Source of the DNA: Anodontia alba | Lineage: Eukaryota; Mollusca; Bivalvia; Lucinida; Lucinidae | NCBI GenBank assembly: GCA_964016985.1 | Contig: OZ024828.1 | Coordinates: forward strand, 31,015,129-31,079,128 | Length of the DNA stretch: 64,000 bases | Reading direction: 5' to 3' | Shown here: positions 10,690 through 21,849 of the stretch, one piece after another | How the letters are laid out: every line of letters begins with the position of its first letter | Position numbering within the stretch: the first letter of the stretch is position 1 | Made by a program: the position numbers and the translations under genes | The notes under the pieces: generated by a model | Seen by the model: only the letters and a program-made list of their open reading frames with translations | What the model was told of the DNA's origin: nothing | Databases searched by the model: none

Positions 10690-11840
10690 ATTTAAAGTCA
10701 ATAAGTCTTTCGGTTCTGGAGAAGAAGTGAAAAAAAGATTTTCAAGATGGTCGCCATGGCGGCCATCTTGGCTTTCTAGTCAGAAGGATTTTAGCCATTT
10801 TTGATCTATAAGTCACCCCGATGCTTCCTACCAAGTTTAAAGTCAATTAGCTTTGGGTTTAGGAGAAGCGAAAAATAGATTTTCAAGATGGACACCATGT
10901 CGGCCATCTTGGATTTCCGATCAGCACTATTTTAGCTATTTTTGATCTACAAGTCACCCTGATGCTTTCTAACAAGTTTGGAGTCAACTGGCTTTTGGTT
11001 CAGGAGAAGAAGTGAAAATTATATTTCCATGGCGGCCATCTTGGATTTCCGATCGGAACGATTTTAGCTGTTTTTGATCTACAAGTCATACCGATATTTC
11101 CTACTAAGTTTCGAATCAATTGGCTTTTGGGTTTAGGTGAAGAAGTGAAAAGTAGATTTTTAAGATGGCCGCCATGGCAGCCATCTTTGATTCCCGATTG
11201 GAACGATTTTAGCTATTTTTGATCCTCAAGTCACCTACCAAGTTTCGAGTCAATTGGCCTTTCGGTTCAGGAGAAGAAGCGAAAATTAGATTTTCAAGAT
11301 GACGGCCATGGCGGCCATCTTGGATACCAATCGGAACGATTTTACTATTTTTGATCTACGTCACCCTGATGCTTCCTTCTAAGTTTCGAGTCAGTTGGCT
11401 TTTGGGTTTAGGAGAAGAAGCGAAAAATAAATGGCGGCCATCTTGGATTTCCTATCGGAACGATTTTCGCTAGTTTTGATCTACAAGTCACCCCAATGCT
11501 TCCTACCAAGTTTCAAGTCAATTGGCTTTCCGGTTTTAGAGAAGAAGCGAAAAATAGATTTTCAAGATGGCGGCCATGGCGGTCATCTTGGATTTCCGAT
11601 CGGCACGATTTTAGCTATTTCTGATCTTCAAGTCACCCCGGTGCTTCCTACCAAGTTTGGAGTCAAATGGCCTTTTGATTGAGGAGAAGAAGCGAAAAAT
11701 AGATTTTCAAGATGGCGGCCATGGACGCTATCGTGGATTTCCGATCGGAACCATTTTAGCTGTTTTTGACCTACAAGTTATCCCGATGCTACCTACCAAG
11801 TATCGAGTCAACAGGCCCAGTGGTGTAGGAGAAGTAGGCT
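10690..11840 (+). repeat. ~140-bp satellite with paired inverted YY1-like sites
   Basis: About eight diverged tandem units (roughly 134-150 bp) share this order: 'aaaatagattttcaagatggcggcc', 'atggcggccatcttgg', 'atttccgatcggaacgattttagct', 'tttttgatctacaagtcacc', 'gatgcttcctaccaagttt', 'gagtcaattggcttt', 'ggagaagaag'. The AAGATGGCGGCC...GGCCATCTTGG block is an inverted pair of AAGATGGCGGC, the consensus for YY1. Anchors lie near 10744, 10886, 11030, 11164, 11298, 11430, 11564 and 11711. The open frames at 11431-11682 and 11657-11845 read the unit as a repeated DFQDGGHG peptide and are not genes. Confidence 0.92.
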
Positions 11841-11911
11841 TTTAAAGCAATTGTTGACGCCGCACGACGTTTAACAATAATTCCAAAACCTATATTTGAG
11901 CTTAAAGAAAG

Positions 11912-11948
<37 letters not shown>

Positions 11949-12076
11949 TTTGTTCCATGTGTTTTATTGTCACGTAACAAACCGGAGATTACAAATGAAT
12001 GCTCCCAATGTCCAGGAGCTTTGTTTTCTCCCGCAGACATTCCCAGAAACAGTTGAAAACATTTGTTGAGAGAGAA

Positions 12077-12138
<62 letters not shown>

Positions 12139-12227
12139 TTTTTTTTTTTTTTTTTTTTTGGAGTGAACCCTCAAAACCTACCAGGCCTCGAACGCTAAAC
12201 ACAGAGAGAAAACAACAACAACAACAA

Positions 12228-12259
<32 letters not shown>

Positions 12260-12346
12260 AAATGGCATGGCCTAATTATGGGTTCGAAGAAATTTTCTCA
12301 TAATTAAATTGGTCTGAAATAGCAAACAGGTATGTAATATATCAAT
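11841..12346. repeat. Low-complexity block: poly(A), (TA)n, poly(T)
   Basis: It contains an A run at 11911-11946, a TA run at 12080-12134, a T run at 12139-12159 and an AAC/A run at 12209-12258. The 159-codon minus frame across it is composed of Phe, Tyr and Ile runs and is an artefact. Confidence 0.85.
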
Positions 12347-12450
12347 TAGATTGGCTCCAGTCGTTCTTGTTTTACATCTATTTCTCCCTTCATATTATTT
12401 TTTTTAACAAAATCCTCTTAAATCCAACTTCAAGTTACCTAAGACTGAAG
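12347..12450 (+). mobile_element. Truncated copy of the TAGACTGGCTCCAG MITE
   Basis: It begins TAGATTGGCTCCAGTCG at 12347 and follows the family through 'ttgttttacatctatttctc', 'atcctctt(a)aatccaact' and 'tcaagttacct'. It then diverges with no matching right terminus. Full-length relatives are at 21650-21840 and 39129-39360. Confidence 0.75.
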
Positions 12451-12676
12451 ACAACGACTGGTCACAATTGTAGAAGCTCTGAAATTTAATCCAACTCCTA
12501 TAAATTGAGATAACATCTGCAAGCAATTAGGATGCTATAAAACAACCATTTAGTAAACACAAGTCATTATCTCTAACAGTTAGTTCCTTAAAATCAATTT
12601 GTTCTGGTTACTTCAAATCCTTTTGCAGTTGTATTTACTGCCCCATAATAAGAACGTAATGATAGAGAGTGCATTT

Positions 12677-12707
<31 letters not shown>

Positions 12708-13650
12708 CATTTTCATTTTTTTACCGTGAGTTTGCAGTCTTAAAATGTTTCTAGTTTTGTTGTCTGATAGTAGTATTCGGAATACAAAGGACATTTTGTT
12801 GTTGTTATTGTTCAGACATAGAACCCCTTGCATAGGTATAAGCAGATAAGGGAGATCAACTACTCTCCAAAATTTACTATTTTTTCCTTGTGTAGCTTCC
12901 TTAAAGTCTCCGTATACCTTATTATCGAAGATATATAGGTTCTTGCGTGTCTGGGAACAGTAGACAGCTCTTATGTACATGTTTTTGCCTGTTCAATATA
13001 TTTTATCTAAATGATGTAAATTACCTTTTCTCATGTGTTGGCTTACAGTGGTATTCACAGTAATTTCATTCTCAAGCTTATTAATTGGACCAAAACGAGA
13101 TTTAGCACTGCTCAGCCAGAATTTGCCTTTCAAGTGAACATTATATCTGGGTAAAATTTTCAGTAGACAATATAATGAAATATTTTTCTTATTTTTCACT
13201 GTAATTAGGTTTTGACATTTCAGGCAAATTATCTCAAATGGAGAAAATATGCATGAAATGTCAGTCAACTCCTGTTTTTCATCAAACAAATAAGAAAAAA
13301 CATGGTCAGTTTGTCGTCCGCTGAACTTACCAAGAGTGTGGTAAAGTTTAACCCTTAATTAAAGCACCAATAAAAACTGCAGCGGACGGCCTATTGAAAT
13401 ATTTCTTTTTTTCGAAGAAAACAAATCTTGATATTCCATTCGAATTGTCTGTGATGATTCACATGAAATATCAAGACTCGTTTTTTTCTTTTTTTTTTTT
13501 TTTTTGTTTTTTCTTTTGTTTTTTCTTTTTTGTTTGTTTGTTTGTTTTAACAGGCTGTTCAATTAGTTCGGACAATTGACCTGATAATTTACCTGATAAT
13601 ATATAATTGTCGTCTCCCGAGATTTCCAACAATGTGCCATGCTGAACAGT
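12451..13650. other. Spacer with a hairpin repeat and T-runs
   Basis: T-rich runs lie at 12679-12720 and 13480-13545. Around 13390-13480 there is a diffuse hairpin: 'ttcgaagaaaacaaatcttgatatt' is complemented by 'aatatcaagactcg...'. It belongs to a dispersed family with the phrase 'gtcgtc(t/c)gctgaa...accaag...tggtaaa' (13312-13350) and is seen again near 14147, 19110-19230, 19380-19545 and 22690-22860. No coding exon is recognised. Confidence 0.5.
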
Positions 13651-14140
13651 GTAAACTCAGATCAGCTATTGCAGCCTCTCTTTAAGCTTAGCGACTCAGG
13701 TTCTTAATCTATGAGTAGCCGAAGATCTATAGAAGGTTCATGCGAACAGGTAAGGCTCTGATCAGACTGTGTGTATGCACAGGCTGATATGAGCCTTCGC
13801 CAGTCGCACATGCCACATGCTTTGTCGGAACTCTCATGAGGAGGCTGAATTATTTGCAAAACAAAATGGCATTTCTTTTGTTAAGCACATCACATACTAT
13901 CAGCTGACATGATCTAACTCTAAGCCCTCCAGGTAAAATATTCAGCAGACGTGAATTAGAACTATTGTTCTTTTCTTTTTTCTCATGAAATAAGATTCAA
14001 AAATGTCAAAACCTATTTTTTTTACCCATTTTTTTTTAATTTTTTTTTATTTATTTATTTATTATTTTTTTTTTATTTTATTTTTTTTTTTTTTTGGGTG
14101 TGGGGGGGGGGGGGGGGGGGAGGGGGAAAGTAATATATCA
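13651..14140. other. Dispersed 'cagactg...gcacaggctgat' repeat plus homopolymers
   Basis: 13740-13850 carries the phrase 'gctctgatcagactgtgtgtatgcacaggctgatatgagcc' (part only is cited here as a family marker). Relatives are seen near 26960-27110, 31060-31090 and 61190-61250. A T-rich stretch at 14015-14094 is followed by a G run at 14102-14120. No gene. Confidence 0.55.
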
Positions 14141-14524
14141 CTAATTTGTCGTCTGCTGAATTAACCCAGATCTTGGTAAAAGTTAAACAATTTCATGATA
14201 TTGCATGAGTGCGATAACTTTTAATAGATCGTTAAACATTGCTAAATGAAGGCAAGTGGTCTTATGTCCCACTTGATGAAGGGTGTTTTTTCTGTTAGAA
14301 TATTATATCCACATCTCATATCCAGTGGTAATAATTCAGTTATGCCAAGTGGACTCTTCTACCTCAAATCTGGTCCATTACGGATTTAAAGGGTGGCAGA
14401 TTGTGTTTAAGGGAGAAACTAGGAGTTTAATATTTTATCATTTACAACTTGATGTCGCTTATGTTTTCAGCAAGACTTTTTTCCCGATAAGCTTCAATAA
14501 TTTAATAATTGATATACTACTTAC

Positions 14525-14976
14525 GTTTGGAATCTTTGTCTTTCTGTTTTGTAATGCTGTCACTACACCAAGAGTTCCTGGATCGTAAACTGACTCGTGT
14601 TCTTTGTCTTTTAACACCAGGAAATTTGAATCTGATCCTTCGATCATCTTCATTTTGTAGTATGGATAATTTCTTCATGAATCAAAGTAGCAGAATACTC
14701 AGGGTTATTTAAAGAAGCTGTACTTGTTTTCATGGAATTCCTTCTCGCATTTCTGATCGGTGAAAGGCTGTCTGTTTTCTTCACAAAATGAATGATTTGA
14801 TTTATTTTTGGCATCCTCGTGGTGTATTGAACATAAACAGACTGTAAAATCATATTCACTTTGACCGTTTGAATCGTACGATTCATTCATTAAACTTTCT
14901 CCTAAATTAGGGCAACTGTGATCCCTACAAATGAAGTTTGAACTTCATATATACCATAAACTTGTAAGTAGTCAAC
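14525..14976 (-). pseudogene. Possible decayed exon with consensus splice sites
   Basis: On the minus strand a strong 3' splice signal (TTATTTCTCCTTTCAG ending at 14977) and a perfect 5' splice signal (AAC|GTAAGT, donor at 14519-14524) bound 452 bp. No single frame is open throughout. One frame is open from about 14938 to 14705 and reads a Cys/His-containing, protein-like sequence (e.g. DFTVCLCSIHHED, NHSFCEENRQPF). A second is open through 14650. The first is open again to the donor (e.g. EGSDSNFLVLKDKEHESVY). This pattern fits a coding exon broken by one or two frameshifts, or chance, or a non-coding exon. I recognise no family. Neighbouring exons were not found. Confidence 0.3.
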
Positions 14977-14999
14977 CTGAAAGGAGAAATAACACAACA

Positions 15000-15585
15000 A
15001 TCAACTTTCAGCATTAGTGCACGACCCGCCCAGAAACATACATTGACAGGTGCCCAAATGCCCTTAGTGTCTAGCTATGCAAATACGATGTGGTTTAAGT
15101 GTCATGACCATTTTCATATTTTTATAAGTTTGCCTCGGCGAGACCGTTCTAAAATATAATTGCATAAGTACGTACATTAGTAAGATATTGTCGGGATCTG
15201 TCAGTACAACAAACTTATCAAAATACTCACGAAGGTTTGAGTATTATGGCCATTTTCAATTTTACACTTTTTTTTTTGCCTCGGCAAGGGCTAACATTTT
15301 CCAAGGTCATTAGTTATGCACCAGTCATTTGTAGGCCCGGCCCTTACGGGGCCGGGGAATAGCAGGGTTTTTAACTTTCAGTGATAAAACCCTGGTAAAT
15401 GCCCTGCACTGCGGAAAATAATTTATGGTAAACTCCCCCTTCCCCTACTCTCGGAGGTTGACAAAATTAATGAAGAACAACAATGACTTGGACCATTGAA
15501 AAAAAAAAACAAAAAACAAAAAAACAACTTTCTTCCCCTATCCCATGGAGGTTCCACATGAAATGTGGCTTCAGTTGACCAAGTG

Positions 15586-15649
<64 letters not shown>

Positions 15650-17000
15650 AACCTTTAACCGGGAGCCTTTAAATAAACTGTACATGTATTAAAACTCTGG
15701 CTCATCTTCGACACAGCCGGGACTCATCGTAGGTTAAATCCCGGCAACTAAGCCCCGCAATATCCCCGCTATCCGCGGCCCCGTAGGGACCGTGGTTTCA
15801 AATGACTGGTGTATTACACCTTGTCGGTGTTTTTTTGAGTACGCCAAAATTATTCTGAATAGTTTAAGCCCCATGGCCATTTGTGCTATAGATAGATAGA
15901 CGCCCTGATGGATGGACAGACACATGGACATACCTCGTACATGGCCATAACAGGGTACTCTCCGAAAGCTTACGGACCTCAGTCAGTTAACTTTTCTACA
16001 GGTTGTGCGGGTCGTGCAATCATATGTTAACGGTCTATGTCGCCCATGCATTTTCTGTTGCACAACTGTCTATTTTAAAGGCGATAGAGTCCGAATTAAC
16101 ATGGTCAAAACAATCTTATACTCGTGGTCATTTCATATGAAATTAATGAATCTCGCTGTAGGCTTCTTTCATAAATTTCCTTTGAAATGACCACTCGTGT
16201 AAGATCCTCTATTCCTTGATATTGCGCACAGAACGGCGTGGTAACGTAACGCCAGATGTCCATTTTGACATTTAACTACAATCTCAACAATGAAAATTAA
16301 TGTCATTTTTTCGACGGTAAAATACCTGAAACATAGATTGTGCGTACTTTTTAGAACCGCCTCTTACGAGTACGATATGTCCTTTCTAATTTTCAGCAGA
16401 AACTAGAATAATGTTGCATTCTTTCGTCTGAAGCACATGAGGTAATGATACTTATCGCATGTATGCGAACAGCGATGGTTCGGGCGCGACTACGCATCCG
16501 CGCAATTCAGCCTGTACCTTTGCTGTTCTCACATATGTTGTATTGATGAAGGTTTAGCACAAGAATCAGACATATAGCCCCACTAGATGGCCACGCATGC
16601 GCCTTTGACGAATGTATTTAGTATCATTATCAAATTGTAAAATATTAAACCTTATGGAAAATTGACAAATATTCAATTTTGTATATGAGAGTTTTGCAAA
16701 ATGGAATAGTAATAAAAATAATAATAATAAAACAAGAAAAAAAAATGTTTGTGAAACTTGGATCTTAATTCGTGATATAAGATAGTACCCATCCCCCAAT
16801 ATACAAGCCTTTTTAATAATACCAAGTGGCATAATGCCACTTGTAATACTTATTTTTTAGGTCTACACTGTTTGCCAATACCTTTTGTAATGAATGCAAG
16901 ACAGTAGCGTTTAGTACGCGCTTTAAGTTACATGTATACGTATACACGGCTGTTTACAATTGTTGCATTTTTTTTTTTTTTTTTTTTTTTTTGATGAATA
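15000..17000. other. Non-coding spacer with two GC hairpins and CA repeat
   Basis: At 15332-15356 'ggcccggccc' pairs with 'ggggccggg'. At 15363-15396 'cagggtttttaac' pairs with 'gataaaaccctgg'. A CA microsatellite spans 15590-15647. At 16325-16385 lies a fragment of the palindromic MITE family ('catagattgtgcgtac...ttagaaccgcctc'), and at 16458-16530 a fragment of the 'gcgaacagcg...gcagtctg' hairpin family. No gene is recognised. Confidence 0.5.
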
Positions 17001-17995
17001 GACGAGCAACATTTTATGGGTTTGTATCATGGTTTATGGTATTTGTAAAATAATAGTCAAAATTAAGCACTTACCGATTTCTTCTTTTTGCAGGAGACGT
17101 CCGTATTCAACGTCTGAATATTTATTTACACCTATGTCGTTTTATCAATTCGTATTTACGCGTATTTCCACTTTGTCGACATTTGAAAATATCCAAAATA
17201 CTCTAAATCAAGCTGCTTCTATCCGCTCAAAGTGCAAAAGCAATACGATGAAAGATTCTTTTATTTGGAGGTCATGACCTTTTTATTTGGCCCAAGAAGT
17301 GTAGTAATGTATCTGGCGGATTGGATAAGCATATCAGGCTTATACATTACATTAGAACCATTATAAATCAGAAAAAAAGACATATGGACCACTCATTAAC
17401 ACCAGCTAACCGTGTGTTTATTTGTTTCATCGCAGAACGAAACGCCCACTTTTCTGGCATTCTGTCTAGTAAACGGTTCAAACCATATGACTGAATTTTA
17501 TCGAGTTCGTTTGTGAGACTTTTTTTTTTGTAAAAAATATGGATAAAAGGTGGCTTATTTGTGCAAAAGAAGACGTGTTTGTCTTTGTAGAAGAAGAAAA
17601 AGAACTGGCGAAGATCAAAGCAATTATATCGGGGAGTGAGAGAAGACAGTTGAAGGTAAGAGTAAATTAATTTTGTCCACAATGCCAAGTTGTCGTGCAT
17701 CACGATTTCTATGCGATACGACTTGTTTTTTTTTTTTTTTTTTGTTTTTTTTTTTTTAAATTTCATTATTATTGATTGTGACAAGACTTTATATATACCT
17801 CCAGGGCGGGAACTCCATCTATTTGCTTATTACATAGACTGAGATTTTTTAAAGGGGGCTGGGATGGGATGGGGTTGGTGGGGTCGTGGGGGCGGGGGGG
17901 GTTAAAATTTTACTATTTTGTGGGGACAAAAGTTTTTGTTTTTCTTTTCTTTTTTTTTTTTTTTTTTTTTTTTTTCTTTTTTTTTTTTTTTGTTA

Positions 17996-18044
<49 letters not shown>

Positions 18045-18516
18045 CATTTAGCAAATTTTTCTTGGGGCTCACTTCAAAAACTGACTATTTGGGACAACCA
18101 GAATCTTCTGTATAGTTTTTATACACAGGGTATAATTGAGTTTATTAAATAAACGTCGCTGTAATACATTAGAAAATATTCGCCTGCCACTTTCAAGACG
18201 TCAGCATCACTATCAAAATACGATTATCTTTAAACATTGGAGTGTAAGCAACAGTTTTCTTGTCTCAATAAATATGTTCCTTTTAATAGAAAATATACGT
18301 CAATTTATTGTTGTCTATCTCGTATATACATTAGCTATATATGTCTTTAACAAACATTAGAGTTGCAATGCACACATATGTCCTAAATTATACGTTATGC
18401 CTTACGGCACACTGAGGCAATCCAGATGCTCAAAGATGTGAAAAGTTGCATTATCTGTAAATGAAGACGGATACGCTCTTTCGAAAATGTGAAAGGGCAA
18501 AGTAATAAAAGAAACC

Positions 18517-18549
<33 letters not shown>

Positions 18550-18640
18550 CAGTTTGCATGTAGGGCAAAGTAATAAAAGAAATCAGTTGTTTTTTTTTTT
18601 TTTTTTTTTTTTTTTTTGTTTTTTTTTTTCAGTTTGCATG
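17001..18640. other. Spacer with T-runs and GT microsatellite
   Basis: T-runs lie at 16971-16992, 17729-17757, 17951-17991, 18520-18549 and 18590-18629. A GT microsatellite spans 17999-18042. 'agggcaaagtaataaaagaaa(c/t)cagt' plus T-run plus 'cagtttgcatgt' is duplicated in tandem at 18495-18562 and 18563-18642. The 138-codon minus frame at 17368-17784 is low complexity at its ends and lacks any motif I know. Confidence 0.55.
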
Positions 18641-19693
18641 TCTGTGTTTGATGGAAGAATCTGGCGCCAAAATTTATTTATTTCTTTTACAACGCAATAG
18701 GTGGGTTAATTATCGCTAACACGTATTTGATGGCACTACGAAAGCGTTATTTATTGTCCTATAATGTTCCCATTAGCCGCACGATAACTTCATTAGCCCT
18801 CATCTCATGGTTGATTCAAACTTAGGCAAATCGAAGCAAAATGTCTTAACAGGTACCTCATAGAACAGGAAATATCTGTGTTATAATACAAACCCGGACA
18901 AGAAAACGTTCTTATTTTGAAACATGAAACCTTTCTGCATTATCGCTATTTTTTACCTGTCGTCTATACCCATGTTTCTCTCAGAGAGGCCCTGTCTTAT
19001 AAGTTATGGCCGAACTCCGCAAGTAATACAATTAACAGATGTTGATACAATTACTAACACTTACCATGCATTGGGCATTTTTAGCAAACGACAAAGTGAT
19101 AATATTTTACTTATTTTTTTTCTTCAGAAAACAGATTTTGTCATTACATGCAAATTTGTCTCCGCTGGAGACAATTTACATGAAATATCAAAATCTGTTT
19201 TCTGGGAAAATAAGTAAAATATTTCTTCTTGTTGTCTGCTGATTTTTCCCAGCATGCTAAGCAATGAATAAACAATTCCAAATGAAATGTCAAAATCTGT
19301 TTTCTGGAAAAATATATTCCTAAGTGTTATCTGCTGAAAATTTTTCCCAGCATCCTAAGCGATGAATGAATTATTTCAACATCTTAATTTTCCAGAAAAT
19401 AGGATTTGACTTTTCATGCAAACTTTCTCCTTTGGAGACAATTTGCTACATGAAATGTCACATTATATTTTCTGTGAAAACTAAGAAAAATATCATCAAT
19501 ATTTCGTAAGCTGAATTTTCCCCTAGATTGGTAAAGGTTAAGTAACCTGGTCATTTTATAGTGTCAACTGCTAAATTGAAATTTAGAATTCTGTTACAGA
19601 AAAAATAGACAAAACGGAAGAAATAATAAAGAAACAGATAAAGGGATAAGTCGGTTTCTTTTAAATAATAGCAGTGTAACCAAATGCACAGTC

Positions 19694-19765
<72 letters not shown>

Positions 19766-19819
19766 CTCGCAATTATTATAAATTTAACTCTCAACGTATT
19801 TATCTGCTAATATCAGTGC

Positions 19820-19850
<31 letters not shown>
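18641..19850. repeat. Hairpin-repeat cluster and (TA)n
   Basis: Three related hairpin units are visible. 19125-19205: 'cagaaaacagattttg' is complemented by 'caaaatctgttttctg'. 19285-19330 is a half unit. In 19390-19490, 'ttccagaaaataggatttgac' faces 'tgtcacattatattttctg'. 'gtctgctga(tt/aa)tttttcccagca' follows two of them. A TA run spans 19697-19762 and an A run 19820-19847. The open frame 18924-19217 contains the hairpin and starts with a hydrophobic stretch. I do not consider it a gene. Confidence 0.65.
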
Positions 19851-19851
<1 letters not shown>

Positions 19852-19853
19852 CA

Positions 19854-20154
19854 GGTTTTGTTTTGTGTTGAGGTTTTACGGCCCAGTCAACCCAATGGGG
19901 TCATCTCGAGCGCGGTCAGTTTACCTAACCACACGTTTACTGGGCAGGCTTAGTCCTCTAAGCGGTTACCCAGTATTGTGCACATTCTTTCGCCAAAAAC
20001 TAACAACTTCTCTTCTTGAATCAGCGGGAGGGAGAGAATGACCGCAGAAAATATTTCATGATCAGTCTCCACGAAAGAATGTCGGTTGGGGTTGAACCCG
20101 CGACCTCCTGGTCTCCAGTCGGACGGCGCATCCAACTGAGCCAACGAGGACGAC
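19854..20154 (-). mobile_element. tRNA-derived SINE, full length
   Basis: On the minus strand the head begins GTCGTCCTCGTTGGCTCAG at 20154. It has an A-box (TGGCTCAGTTGGATGCG) and, about 40 bp on, a canonical B-box (GGTTCAACCCC) that could support pol III transcription. The body ends in a conserved 3' part ('cgcgctcgagatgacccc', 'ttgactgggccgtaaaacc') and a short tail. A probable 7-bp target duplication 'atctgca' flanks it (19847-19853 and near 20159-20165). The same 3' part recurs as a truncated copy at 58257-58317, so both share a retroposition machinery. Confidence 0.82.
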
Positions 20155-21645
20155 TAAGATCTGCACGTATATAGGTCCATGTATATTTTATTTCGCAGAT
20201 AATATTTTGAAATGTTTTTTTTTTTTTTTTTTTTCTGTAAATAGGGTCTGAGGTTTTACGCATTTTGAAACTAATTTCATGGGCTGTAAATTTGTGGGGA
20301 GGGGGCGGGAACGGCGGGCGAGGGAAGGAAGCTATCACAGTTTGACATCCACCGAATCGGCCCAGAGATTGCAATATTTAAGGGCACTGAAAACAAACTT
20401 TCTGCCATCACTGAAAGGGAGGCAACTTTTGTGACTCCCCGTTTGCTTTTCTGAAACCAAGCTTCTTCTGAAAGTCTAACGCTGGATAAAAAGCATTTAC
20501 AACCAAAAAGCATCTATAATTTCATCTCAGCTGAGTCGGTCGGAGGATGAGCTTGCCGTCCGTCGTTTGTTCGTCCATGCATTTGAAGGACTTCTCCTCT
20601 GAAACCCCTGTGTCAATTTTCTTCAAACTTCATGTGGAATCTTCTGTTAAAAGGGGGCTGTAAAATTATACAAACGGTCGCTGTCCATTATCTCGTAAGA
20701 AGGCCGCCATGCCAAAATATGGTAAAAACTATACCTAAAACTTTTCTCCAGAACCAAGTAAGCTTTGGGACTGAGTCTTTGTATAAAGCATTTAGGGCAC
20801 AGCGTCAACTGATGACCATAGGGTGACCTTTGAGGTATAATTTGTGTGCCCATGTATTTGTACGAGGAAAATGTTGAAAAATTATTTTTTTCAAAATAAA
20901 TTGAAAACTTAAGGCTGAAGTTTACAATGTATCACAAGAGTTGTTGTTACAATCAAAATTTTGTCCCTTGGGGGGCTATCGGCCCTTGCCCCCTGGCTGT
21001 TTACATGTATAAAATTTGCAGTCCTTAAATGACTTCTCTGAAACCGCATTTGTAATTCTCACCAGATTTTACATGGGACCTACTGGTGACAAATATTTTA
21101 ATTTGTTCGAATGGTTCTGAACCATTGAACGAGATGGCCTCCATGCCCACATATGGTAAACACTCTTCTCCAAAGTCAAGAAAGCTTTGAGCTAAATCTT
21201 TTGTATACAGCATCGGGGACTCTTGGTCAACCAAGTTTGTTCAAATGATGATCGTAGGTTGACCTTTGATTTTTTTACAGCAAGGTCAAATTTTCACCCC
21301 TAAAATACATTTGAATGGGGATATAGCTGAAAAATCAGTTTTGCAATACATGTTCAAAGGTAAGAGAAAAGCCAAGGGATAGCCACAATCACAATAAAAG
21401 TCAAAAAGGATTGTCTCTGGAAACAAAGAGCACCCAAAATCACAAAAATCGGAGACTCAGTTTGTTTGAGTCTCTTCATATGCAACACTGTAGTTTGCAC
21501 GGCTGCATACACCACCCCTCACCCCCACGCCCCCACCCCCGCGACACACAAACACACAGCGCCGGCTTAAGTGATATTCGATTTTCATTCAAAATAACCA
21601 GGACTCAATGATGTCAAAGGAAATAGAATATAACCTGCACTATGA
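20155..21645. repeat. Decayed dispersed repeat units
   Basis: Two loose units (about 20550-20870 and 20990-21300) share 'acttctc(c/t)tctgaaac', 'tttacatg(t/g)g', 'ggcc(g/t)ccatgcc(a/c)a', 'atatggtaaa', 'ttctcca', 'ttgtata(a/c)agcat' and 'gggtgaccttt(g)'. This is a pattern of bivalve intergenic repeats. Purine/pyrimidine-skewed C-rich patches lie at 21510-21560. No coding sequence is recognised. Confidence 0.55.
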
Positions 21646-21649
21646 TGAT

Positions 21650-21738
21650 TAGACTGGCTCCAGTCGTTTTTGTTTTATGTCTAATTCTCTCTTCCTCTAC
21701 ATTATTTTTTTTATCATAATCCTCTTTAATCCAACTAA

Positions 21739-21785
<47 letters not shown>

Positions 21786-21840
21786 AAGAAGAAGAAAAAG
21801 AAAGAAAAGAAAAATAAAGTAAGGGTCTGGAGCCAGACTT
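21650..21840. mobile_element. MITE with 9-bp target duplication
   Basis: Termini are TAGACTGGCTCCAG and CTGGAGCCAGACTT. 'tatgatgat' is duplicated exactly at 21641-21649 and 21841-21849. The interior has a conserved left part ('atcctctttaatccaact') and a long A-run (21743-21784). It is non-coding. The 121-codon minus frame at 21740-22105 runs out of the poly(A) and is not a gene. Confidence 0.85.
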
Positions 21841-21849
21841 TATGATGAT

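Noticed and set aside
11431..11845. Frames with repeated DFQDGGHG peptides
   Set aside because: They are the ~140-bp satellite translated; the peptide period equals the DNA unit.
11789..12268. 159-codon minus-strand frame
   Set aside because: Composed of poly(A), poly(T) and TA runs; no unique coding part.
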